From contig JAOARM010000042.1 of NCBI GenBank assembly GCA_025210515.1, positions 124,001 to 188,000 on the forward strand: a DNA stretch of 64,000 bases, read 5' to 3'. Under the pieces are notes generated by a model, which was given only the letters and a program-made list of their open reading frames with translations, did no database searches and was not told the origin of the DNA. This document shows positions 18,927 through 26,552 of this stretch, in pieces. Numbering within the stretch: position 1 is the stretch's first letter; every line of letters starts with the position of its first letter. The translations under genes and the position numbers were made by a program. Origin of the DNA: Vallitalea sp. (GTDB lineage: Bacteria; Bacillota; Clostridia; Lachnospirales; Vallitaleaceae).

Positions 18927-19634
18927 TTATTTTTTACTAAATAATTTTTTAGACGTTTTTCCAAATACAAATATTATAGCAACGGGCCATAATACGGTAG
19001 TAATTATATGACTAAGCATAGCTTGTATAATGACTAAACGTTTAGTAATCTCTGAATACTCTGTAGGTCTTATATCACCAAAACCTATAGTAAAAAAAGT
19101 AGTAGTACTAAAATAAAGTGCATCTAGATGGTTAAATATTTCATCTTTTCCAATGATACCTTCATTAAACACATTACATAAATGCGAATAAAGAAGTGCG
19201 AAAGAATCAATAACGGAAAATAATAATGATAAATACAGAAAAAATATACACAGTATTTTTAAAAAAGGACGATTAAAAAAAGTCGTTATAATAAACTTAT
19301 AATGTATTTCGTTATCATTAATATGATAAGCTAGTATTAGAAAGTCCAGTATTGAAGTTAAAAAAATAGTACATAAAATAAAAATAAGAGTGAAAGTTTG
19401 ATCTTTATTTAAAAAGATATAATTGTTTTGAACTAATATAAATGGTAAATATATTAACAGTATAATATTAACAAAACAACCTATATAGAAATGTTTAGTA
19501 CTTAAACCAATAAGCAATATAGATAGAAAGAATATAATGACGGCTTTATTATTAAGATTATGTGAAAGAATAAATATAATTAGTAATAATAATATTACAA
19601 TAATAAAAATCACATTATATTTCTTTAGCTTCAT
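18927..19634 (-). CDS. Two-pore-domain-type potassium channel protein
   Basis: A 235-residue membrane protein. The C-terminal pore module is clear: an outer helix (about 128-150), a pore loop with STTTFFTIGFGDIRP carrying the K+ selectivity filter TIGFGD (182-187), and an inner helix (about 203-225). Three or four extra hydrophobic helices precede it (about 8-25, 32-48, 52-70, 82-103). It has no RCK/TrkA_N domain, so gating is not evident. It is convergent with the TspO-like gene. Confidence 0.88.
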   Translation of the reverse strand: MKLKKYNVIFIIVILLLLIIFILSHNLNNKAVIIFFLSILLIGLSTKHFYIGCFVNIILLIYLPFILVQNNYIFLNKDQTFTLIFILCTIFLTSILDFLILAYHINDNEIHYKFIITTFFNRPFLKILCIFFLYLSLLFSVIDSFALLYSHLCNVFNEGIIGKDEIFNHLDALYFSTTTFFTIGFGDIRPTEYSEITKRLVIIQAMLSHIITTVLWPVAIIFVFGKTSKKLFSKK

Positions 19635-19683
19635 TAAAAACGACCTTTCTATATAATCAGTATTACATATTTTTTATGAATAT

Positions 19684-19713
19684 AGGGCTGTGGAATAATA
19701 ATTCTACAGCCCT
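19684..19713. terminator. Hairpin between divergent transcription units
   Basis: AGGGCTGTGGAAT pairs with ATTCTACAGCCCT with one mismatch around AATA. It lies just upstream of the channel gene and downstream of the minus-strand small-gene cluster, so it probably terminates that cluster. Confidence 0.55.
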
Positions 19714-19809
19714 TGATTTGTTCTTATAAAAACTTTCATGAGATACATACACAAAGTATTCTAGCGTAGAATATAGAGTAATATGAATCAAAATTTACTT
19801 TGTATATAT

Positions 19810-19989
19810 TTATTCAGTGTCATTAATCTTATCATATAAGTCAAGTTTACAATGACTGTTTTCCCAATTATGACAGTTAAGACATGAAGTACTTTCTATT
19901 GTGGAGTTAGTTAGAGATTGAACATTTTGTCTTGGATTATATGATCCACAACTCTTGGCAGTCTGAACATAATTTGTTAAATTATCCAT
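19810..19989 (-). CDS. Small Cys-rich protein (59 aa), unknown
   Basis: This ORF encodes 59 residues and has an excellent ribosome site (AAAGGAGATATT before the ATG). Its C-terminal half carries four Cys, one at SCGSY and three in a CLNCHNWENSHC-like knuckle, followed by KLDLYDKI. CxxC-His/Trp-xHC spacing suggests a small metal-binding fold. It starts within the last codons of a 17-residue ORF, so it may be translationally coupled. I recognise only the general look of small Clostridial proteins with this knuckle; no function is assigned. Confidence 0.65.
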   Translation of the reverse strand: MDNLTNYVQTAKSCGSYNPRQNVQSLTNSTIESTSCLNCHNWENSHCKLDLYDKINDTE

Positions 19990-20035
19990 AATATCTCCTT
20001 TCAGTGATAAGTAATGCTAGTAGTTTATTAGCCAT
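19982..20035 (-). CDS. 17-codon mini-ORF overlapping the Cys-rich gene
   Basis: The ATG at 20035 lies 4 nt after the stop of the 55-aa ORF. The ORF stops 5 nt into the next gene, so its stop and the downstream ATG overlap. It encodes a short hydrophobic peptide (MANKLLALLITERRYYG). It may serve only to couple translation between the two small genes, or be a leader peptide. Expression is unproven. Confidence 0.3.
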   Translation of the reverse strand: MANKLLALLITERRYYG

Positions 20036-20039
20036 ATTA

Positions 20040-20207
20040 TTACCTTTTTTTAATATTGGACTGGGTCAAATTCGACTTGTCATATAGAAATAAATTATTG
20101 TAATCATAAGTGCTATATATATTTAATAAATAGTCACTTGTTGGTAGATGAATGACTGACGAATTTGGATAACTTGTCGTATGTTTAGTATTTGAAAAAG
20201 TTATCAT
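20040..20207 (-). CDS. Small protein (55 aa), unknown
   Basis: The ORF has a good ribosome site (TGGAGGGATATTT before the ATG). It encodes a Ser/Thr/Tyr/Asn-rich 55-residue peptide with no Cys and no membrane helix, and a basic end (SNIKKR). It is the first gene of a compact minus-strand cluster of three tiny ORFs. No family is recognised; expression is inferred from the ribosome site and the tight packing. Confidence 0.5.
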   Translation of the reverse strand: MITFSNTKHTTSYPNSSVIHLPTSDYLLNIYSTYDYNNLFLYDKSNLTQSNIKKR

Positions 20208-20338
20208 AAATATCCCTCCAATTACTTCAATAAGTTAGTTTAGATAGTTATGCATACACAAAGTCTTTGTTCGTGTTATGCAATTATCTGACCTATATAT
20301 TATGTGTATTTTTAATGAAAATATTATAGATTAGTTTT

Positions 20339-20422
20339 AAATAAGTAATTTAGCTCTTTATAATTAATAGATGTGGAATCATGGCTATTAATCTTGATGA
20401 TGATAAGCTAAATTACTTATTT
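20339..20422. terminator. Long hairpin downstream of luxS
   Basis: Perfect 17-bp arms, AAATAAGTAATTTAGCT at 20339-20355 and its complement at 20406-20422, enclose a second stem (ATTAATAG/CTATTAAT). It lies 50 bp past the luxS stop on the minus strand and before the small-gene cluster. A smaller hairpin built on TGCATA/TATGCA follows at about 20250-20281. It is probably the luxS transcript end, but the length and nested stem are more than a terminator needs. Confidence 0.5.
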
Positions 20423-20471
20423 GAGTAGATTAGTATACTATTTGAAATGAGATAAATATAGATAAAAATTT

Positions 20472-20951
20472 TTAAGAAGGATATATCATATTTTTTTCTT
20501 TTATATCAATAAGTATTTCTTCAAGAAATTTTTTGGATTCATATTTTGCCATAGGTAAATTCATATCTAGATAATTACCACAATCTCTAGCTGTAGCTCC
20601 TGGAATTTCACCTTCATAATTAGCAATAAAAGTAAACATTTCTGTAAGTATTGATATTACATCTTTTGATTCTAAATCACCTTTTAATATAACATAGAAT
20701 CCAGTTCGACATCCCATAGGGCCAAAATAAATAGTTTTTTCATCATATTCTGAATGGTTTCTAAGAAAAGTCGCTGCTAAATGCTCAATTGTATGCATTT
20801 CTGCATTGTGCATAACAGGTTCTAGGTTAGGTCTTTTCATACGAATATCAAAAGTTGTTAAAACATTATCTCCTACAGTATCTTTTCTAGATACATATAT
20901 TCCACGACATAAATCTATATGGTTTACTGTAAAACTAGCTATTTTTTTCAT
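20472..20951 (-). CDS. luxS: S-ribosylhomocysteine lyase LuxS
   Basis: A 159-residue enzyme that cleaves S-ribosylhomocysteine to homocysteine and the AI-2 precursor DPD in the activated methyl cycle. The Fe/Zn ligands are in HTIEH and in the ATARDCGNY motif (third ligand Cys). The catalytic Cys is in GPMGCRTGFY. The length is normal. It is a single gene with no pfs or metK beside it. The SAM-dependent methylases of the nearby cbi operon would feed this recycling route in general terms. Confidence 0.97.
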   Translation of the reverse strand: MKKIASFTVNHIDLCRGIYVSRKDTVGDNVLTTFDIRMKRPNLEPVMHNAEMHTIEHLAATFLRNHSEYDEKTIYFGPMGCRTGFYVILKGDLESKDVISILTEMFTFIANYEGEIPGATARDCGNYLDMNLPMAKYESKKFLEEILIDIKEKNMIYPS

Positions 20952-21238
20952 ATTATAATATCCTTTCTATAATTAAATATTCTTCTTAATATACATTAAG
21001 TTATCTAATTAATATTAAAACACAGATAGTTATATTAGTAAACAATTATTATTACATTCCAAATTCTTATGATTATTATTTAGTTATTTTAATAAATTCT
21101 ACATTACTTATTAAAGTTTATTAGATATTATCTTGAATAAAGAATTATTATATGCTAAACTAACACGTAATATTACTTAACATAATAGTATAATTAGATT
21201 ATATATAATCTAAAATGAAAAATAGAAAGGGTGTAAGT

Positions 21239-22246
21239 ATGAGTGCAGAACAGAAGAAAATTATATTTAGCGGAATTCAGCCTACAGGCGTAATAACTAT
21301 TGGTAACTATATAGGAGCTATTAAGAACTGGACGAAATTACAAGATGACTATAATTGCTTATTTTGTGCAGTAGATATGCATTCAATTACTGTTAGACAA
21401 GACCCAGCTTTGCTTAGAAAACGTGCTAGAGATTTATTAACAATGTATATAGCAGCAGGACTTGATCCAGAAAAGAATATAATGTATTATCAATCTCATG
21501 TGTCTGGACATGCTGAACTTGCTTGGATACTTAATTGTTTTACATATATGGGTGAGTTAAACAGAATGACACAGTTTAAAGAAAAATCAGCAAAACATGG
21601 TTCTAATATTAATGCGGGTCTGTTCACATATCCAGTATTAATGGCTGCTGATATACTATTGTATCAAACAGATTTAGTACCAGTTGGTCATGATCAAAAG
21701 CAACATCTTGAACTTGCAAGGGAAATTGCAACTAGATTTAACAATGTATATGGAGATGTATTCACAGTACCAGAACCATATATAGCCAAAGTTGGAGCTA
21801 AGATTATGAGCTTACAAGAGCCAACAAAGAAAATGTCAAAATCAGATGAAAATCCTAATGGATATATTTCATTAATGGATGAGCCTAATGTAATAATTAA
21901 GAAGATTAAAAGAGCGGTCACGGATTCTGATAGAGAAGTAACATATTCAGAAAGTAAACCGGGAGTAAAAAATCTAATTGATATATATTCATGTGTAACA
22001 AGTGAAAGCATTGAATCATCAATTGATAGATTCGTTGGTAAAGGTTATGGAGAGTTAAAACAAGTTGTTGGAGAAGCTATCGTTGAAGAGTTAAAACCAG
22101 TTCAAGAAAGATTTAAAGATTTACAAAAAAACAAAGATTATATTGATAGTATTATTAAGAAAAATGGAGAAACAGCTAATTACTTAGCAACTAAGACACT
22201 AAGAAAAGCTCAGAAAAAAGTTGGTTTTCCAGTGAGAATTAGATAA
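21239..22246 (+). CDS. trpS: Tryptophanyl-tRNA synthetase
   Basis: A 335-residue class Ic synthetase. It has the HIGH-equivalent TIGNYIGA after FSGIQPTG, the KMSKS loop as KKMSKSDENP, and the tryptophan-pocket motif DLVPVGHDQKQHLELAR. The ATG at 21239 follows AAAGGGTGTAAGT. An in-frame ATG at 21215 would add eight residues containing that ribosome site. No T-box leader is visible upstream. Confidence 0.96.
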   Translation: MSAEQKKIIFSGIQPTGVITIGNYIGAIKNWTKLQDDYNCLFCAVDMHSITVRQDPALLRKRARDLLTMYIAAGLDPEKNIMYYQSHVSGHAELAWILNCFTYMGELNRMTQFKEKSAKHGSNINAGLFTYPVLMAADILLYQTDLVPVGHDQKQHLELAREIATRFNNVYGDVFTVPEPYIAKVGAKIMSLQEPTKKMSKSDENPNGYISLMDEPNVIIKKIKRAVTDSDREVTYSESKPGVKNLIDIYSCVTSESIESSIDRFVGKGYGELKQVVGEAIVEELKPVQERFKDLQKNKDYIDSIIKKNGETANYLATKTLRKAQKKVGFPVRIR

Positions 22247-22268
22247 GCAATTAAGTTTAATAATGATA

Positions 22269-22340
22269 AGAGACTATACCACAATATTTACTTCTTCTAT
22301 TAATTAAGAGAAAGTATATAGTTGTATAGTCTCTTTTTTT
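22269..22340 (+). terminator. trpS terminator
   Basis: AGAGACTATAC (22269-22279) pairs with GTATAGTCTCT (22324-22334), followed by six or more T. The loop is long (44 nt). It separates trpS from the convergent AI-2E-family gene. Confidence 0.8.
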
Positions 22341-22367
22341 GTTTATTAAAAAGTCCCTTCTCTGAGA

Positions 22368-23468
22368 CTAATCTAAATCTACAGCGTCAACTCTTTCCAT
22401 TACTAGAGTAAGAATAACAGATGCAATAGGTACTGCAAGAATCATACCAAAAGCACCAAAAAAACTACCTCCTATAGTAACAGATGCAACTACCCAGAAA
22501 GGTTTTAAACCAACAGAATTTCCTAGAATTCTAGGACTAATAATTATATTATCAACTTGTTGCATTACAAGAATAATAATTAATAAAGCAATAGTTTCCC
22601 AGAAACCTGAGAACAGAGCAAATATTAAACAAGGTACAGTACCAATAAAAGGTCCAATATATGGAATTATATTAGTAATACCAATAATAAATCCCATTAG
22701 TGGAGCATATGGAATCTTTAGTGGAGATACAAGATTAACCATGTAAATGCTTATACTAACAAGTAATCCTAATATAATACAAGTATATATTTTACCTATT
22801 AAAAATTTCTTGAGTGCTTTATCAGTAAGTTTTGCAATTCTTAATGTACAATCTGCATATTTTTTAGGTAAAAAAGCTCTAACTAGTTTTTTGAGTTTTG
22901 GACTAATTTCTTCAGAATCTCTAAGAGCATAAAAAGCCATAAATAATGATAATAATATTAATGCAATGTTACTTATAACATTAGTAATTGAAGAAATTAA
23001 TTGTGTTGATACGCTTAATATGTTACTTGAAAAATTAACAAGTGATTCTTGTAGTCTTGATATAATTAAATCAATTTGTTCTGGGCTAATTAAGTTCATA
23101 ACAAATAAACGATTAATTAAATTACTTATTTCATCACTATTAGAAACTGATTTAATATTCTTAACTAATAAATTGATACTATCAATTATTGTAGGAACAA
23201 TAAGCATAATAAATAACGCAATAAAAGCAAATACTATGAAATAGGTTAATAAAACGCTTAGTGTATGTTGAAACTTGAATTTTACTTTAATAATTCTAAC
23301 AACAGGGCTTAATAAATAAATAATAATAGACGCAAATATTAATGATTTAAAAGATGTAATAAACCATGTAAGATTGCCTTCTGTGAATATGAATTTTGCT
23401 ATTAGAAAAACTATAATTACAAATGGTATATATTTGTATGGATCAAAATTATTACTGTTTTTGTTCAT
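22368..23468 (-). CDS. AI-2E (PerM/TqsA) family membrane transporter
   Basis: A 366-residue protein with the family layout: paired N-terminal helices, a central soluble segment rich in charged helices (about 95-210), then the helices carrying PLMGFIIGITNIIPYIGPFIG and the C-terminal LAVPIASVILTL. Members export AI-2 (TqsA) or act as Na+/H+ antiporters, so the substrate is open. luxS is only 1.4 kb away, with trpS between them. AGGTGAG precedes the ATG. Confidence 0.9.
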   Translation of the reverse strand: MNKNSNNFDPYKYIPFVIIVFLIAKFIFTEGNLTWFITSFKSLIFASIIIYLLSPVVRIIKVKFKFQHTLSVLLTYFIVFAFIALFIMLIVPTIIDSINLLVKNIKSVSNSDEISNLINRLFVMNLISPEQIDLIISRLQESLVNFSSNILSVSTQLISSITNVISNIALILLSLFMAFYALRDSEEISPKLKKLVRAFLPKKYADCTLRIAKLTDKALKKFLIGKIYTCIILGLLVSISIYMVNLVSPLKIPYAPLMGFIIGITNIIPYIGPFIGTVPCLIFALFSGFWETIALLIIILVMQQVDNIIISPRILGNSVGLKPFWVVASVTIGGSFFGAFGMILAVPIASVILTLVMERVDAVDLD

Positions 23469-23651
23469 AACTCACCTCGTATTATGTAATTTATATTGAG
23501 TATATAATATAGCATTGACTAAACAGGATAAATATATTAGTTGCTAAATTATTGTTTAACATTATATTAATCTATATTCCATAATTATGCAATAAATATG
23601 TTTAGTTTTTAATTATATAAAATATTTTATAAGAAAATATAAAAAATAATA

Positions 23652-23680
23652 TTGACATTTATATCACAATATTGTAATAT
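23652..23680 (+). promoter_or_regulatory. Promoter with a palindromic spacer before the sulfur flavoprotein
   Basis: TTGACA (23652-23657) and TAATAT (23675-23680) are 17 bp apart. The spacer contains the palindrome ACAATATTGT, well placed for a repressor to block RNA polymerase. Confidence 0.65.
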
Positions 23681-23753
23681 ATAAATATAATAATTAAAAA
23701 AAGAAAATAATGGTTTGTTAAAATATATACAAAAAAGAAAGTGAGGTTATAAT

Positions 23754-26228
23754 ATGGGAAGAAAAGTTGTAATAGTAGGTGGAGTTGCAGGTGGAGCTAG
23801 TACTGCTGCAAGATTAAGAAGATTAGATGAAAACATAGAAATTATTATGTTTGAAAGAGGAAAGTACATTTCTTTTGCTAACTGTGGATTACCTTATTAT
23901 ATTGGAAATACTATTGAAGAGCGTGATGCACTTCTTCTTCAAACTCCAGAAGCAATGAAGGCTAGATTTAATATTGATGTAAGAGTAGAAAATGAAGTAT
24001 TATCTATTAATAAAGAAGAAAAATACGTGGAAATTAGAAATATAAAAAACGAAGAAATCTATAGAGAGACATATGATATATTAGTATTGTCACCAGGGTC
24101 AACACCTATAAAGCCACCTATACCAGGAATTGATAAAAAGAATATATTCTCTTTATGGAATATTCCAGATACAGATGCTATTAAATCATATGTAGATAAT
24201 AACGAAATTAAAACAGCTACTGTTATTGGTGGAGGGTTTATTGGAATTGAGATGGCAGAGAATCTGTATGATTTAGGGCTTAATGTTAATCTAGTTGAGA
24301 TGGCTAACCAAGTTATGGCTCCAGTTGATTTTGATATGGCACAGTTAATACACGGACACATAGTATCAAAAGGAGTTAATTTATATCTTGAAAATGGTGT
24401 AAGTTCATTTGAAGATAAAGAAGGAAAAACATATGTAAAACTTCAAGACGGCTCTATGTTACAATCAGACATAATTATATTATCAATAGGTATAAAGCCT
24501 AATGGACAATTAGCTCAAAATGCTGGTCTTAACATTAACAAAAGAGGAGGCATAGTAGTTGATGAATTTCTAAAAACTAGCGATGAGAATATATATGCTC
24601 TAGGAGATGCTATAGAAGTTATTGACTATGTAAATGGTAATAAGACAATGATTCCATTAGCAGGCCCAGCAAATAAACAAGGAAGAATAGTGGCAAATAA
24701 TATAACTGGAAGAAATGAAAAATATAAAGGAACTCAAGGAACATCTGTTGCAAAAGTATTTGACTTAACTGTTGCAGCGACAGGTAATAATGAAAAGATA
24801 TTAAACAGACTAGGAAAAGAGTATGGAAAAGATTATAAAATAGCATTAGTTCAACCAAATTCACATGCTGGATATTATCCAGGTGCTATACCTATGACTA
24901 TAAAGTTAATATTTGACTTAGAAGGTAACATCCTAGGTGCTGGAATAGTAGGTTACGATGGTGTTGATAAGAGAATAGATGTTATTGCCACTTTACTTAG
25001 AATGGGTGGAACAATATATGATTTAAAAGAGCTCGAACTAGCGTATGCACCTCCATATTCATCAGCGAAAGACCCAGTTAACATGGCAGGATTTTCAGCA
25101 GAAAATATATTAAATCAAGATATGCCAGTTGTATTGTGGAATGAAATTGATAAGATTTCCAAAGAGAAATCCATTATATTAGATGTAAGAGAAGATATAG
25201 AACTTGAATTAGGATATATTGAAGGAGCTACCCATATACCTGTTAACTCCTTAAGAGATAGAATGGATGAATTAAATAAAGAAAAAGAAATATTAGTATA
25301 TTGTGCAGTAGGAATAAGAGGATATATTGCAACAAGAATATTATCTCAAAATGGTTATAAAGCAAGAAATCTTATTGGAGGTTATAATTTCTACAAATAT
25401 GTAGTAAATGATTATAAAAAAGTAGAAAATACATCTAGTAAAATAGATAAATGTGAAGAAAAAAAAACTAATAATGAAGCAGGTGATAATGTGACATCAA
25501 AGGGGATTACTATTAGACTAAATGCCTGTGGACTACAGTGTCCTGGGCCAATTATGCAAGTTAGTGAAAAAATGAAAGAAGTCAATGAAGGAGATATACT
25601 TGAAATATCAGCTACAGATCCAGGATTTCCAATTGATGTAAAAGCATGGTGTGAAAAAACGGGTAATAAGTTTATTAGAACTGAAAAAAGACAAAGTGAA
25701 TTTGTAGTTTGGATAAGTAAAGGATCAGGAAATAATGCTAGTGTTAAAGTAAAGGAAGAAGATAAAAGTACTATGGTTGTATTTAGTGGAGACTTAGATA
25801 AAGCATTAGCATCATTCATTATAGCTAATGGAGCCGCGGCAATGGGTAAAAACGTTACAATGTTCTTTACTTTTTGGGGACTTAACATTCTTAGAAAACA
25901 TGAGAAAGTTAAAGTCAATAAAACAATTATAGAAAAAATGTTTGGATTCATGATGCCAAAAGGAAGTAAAAAACTACAGTTATCCAAGATGAATATGGGT
26001 GGAATGGGTTCAGCAATGATGAAAAAAGTCATGAAAGACAAAAATGTAAATACACTTGAAGAATTAATTGAGTCAGCTATGAAAAATGGTGTGAAAATAG
26101 TAGCATGTACAATGTCTATGGATGTTATGGGCATTAAACAAGAAGAACTTATTGATGGTATTGAGTTAGGTGGAGTTGCGGCATATCTTGGTGAAACAGA
26201 TAGTTCAAATCACAACTTATTCATCTAA
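23754..26228 (+). CDS. Four-domain CoA-disulfide reductase-like flavoprotein with rhodanese, TusA and DsrE domains
   Basis: An 824-residue cytosolic fusion. Residues 1-450 are a CoA-disulfide reductase/NADH oxidase-type flavoenzyme: the FAD loop VIVGGVAGGASTAARLRR, redox C44 in SFANCGLPYY, the NADH loop TVIGGGFIGIEMAENL and ALGDA near 285. Residues 458-550 are a rhodanese with the active Cys in VYCAVGIRG (C517). Residues 585-658 are a TusA domain with the CPGP motif (C596). Residues 672-824 are a DsrE/F-like domain with C785. Fusions of this kind are thought to reduce or relay persulfide or polysulfide sulfur, and possibly selenium. It stands alone behind its own promoter. Confidence 0.92.
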   Translation: MGRKVVIVGGVAGGASTAARLRRLDENIEIIMFERGKYISFANCGLPYYIGNTIEERDALLLQTPEAMKARFNIDVRVENEVLSINKEEKYVEIRNIKNEEIYRETYDILVLSPGSTPIKPPIPGIDKKNIFSLWNIPDTDAIKSYVDNNEIKTATVIGGGFIGIEMAENLYDLGLNVNLVEMANQVMAPVDFDMAQLIHGHIVSKGVNLYLENGVSSFEDKEGKTYVKLQDGSMLQSDIIILSIGIKPNGQLAQNAGLNINKRGGIVVDEFLKTSDENIYALGDAIEVIDYVNGNKTMIPLAGPANKQGRIVANNITGRNEKYKGTQGTSVAKVFDLTVAATGNNEKILNRLGKEYGKDYKIALVQPNSHAGYYPGAIPMTIKLIFDLEGNILGAGIVGYDGVDKRIDVIATLLRMGGTIYDLKELELAYAPPYSSAKDPVNMAGFSAENILNQDMPVVLWNEIDKISKEKSIILDVREDIELELGYIEGATHIPVNSLRDRMDELNKEKEILVYCAVGIRGYIATRILSQNGYKARNLIGGYNFYKYVVNDYKKVENTSSKIDKCEEKKTNNEAGDNVTSKGITIRLNACGLQCPGPIMQVSEKMKEVNEGDILEISATDPGFPIDVKAWCEKTGNKFIRTEKRQSEFVVWISKGSGNNASVKVKEEDKSTMVVFSGDLDKALASFIIANGAAAMGKNVTMFFTFWGLNILRKHEKVKVNKTIIEKMFGFMMPKGSKKLQLSKMNMGGMGSAMMKKVMKDKNVNTLEELIESAMKNGVKIVACTMSMDVMGIKQEELIDGIELGGVAAYLGETDSSNHNLFI

Positions 26229-26552
26229 AAATTAATTAAGTCATTTTACTTGTAATCTAGCAATATTGTAATGATAGATTGCATTGTAGAATGGCTTTTT
26301 TTAAGTTAAGTATACTTAATAATACTACTATTGGAGTGTTTAATAAAAAATATATATTTTGAAAATAAATTATACATAATAATAATTAAATGATATAATG
26401 TATAATTATATATGAGATAAGGTAATTTATTGAATGAAAATTAGGATTATATAATAATTAATAATATGTATTGTCATAATTACTACATGGTACTAATTAT
26501 ACAAGCACAACTCATTAAAGAATAAGTATAAATAATACGGGAGAATTTTAAT
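26229..26552. other. AT-rich intergenic region
   Basis: It holds a possible weak hairpin (TGTAATCTA with TAGATTGCA, about 26250-26283) followed some 12 nt later by a run of seven T, which may end the upstream gene. The remainder is about 85% A+T. I see no gene or clear operator. Confidence 0.35.

Noticed and set aside
20952..21238. T-box leader upstream of trpS
   Set aside because: No GGGTGG-type T-box sequence, specifier loop or terminator could be found; the region is plain AT-rich DNA.
25412..26134. A 240-codon minus-strand ORF
   Set aside because: It is antisense to the TusA/DsrE part of the flavoprotein. It lacks a ribosome site and has a composition typical of a mirrored coding strand.
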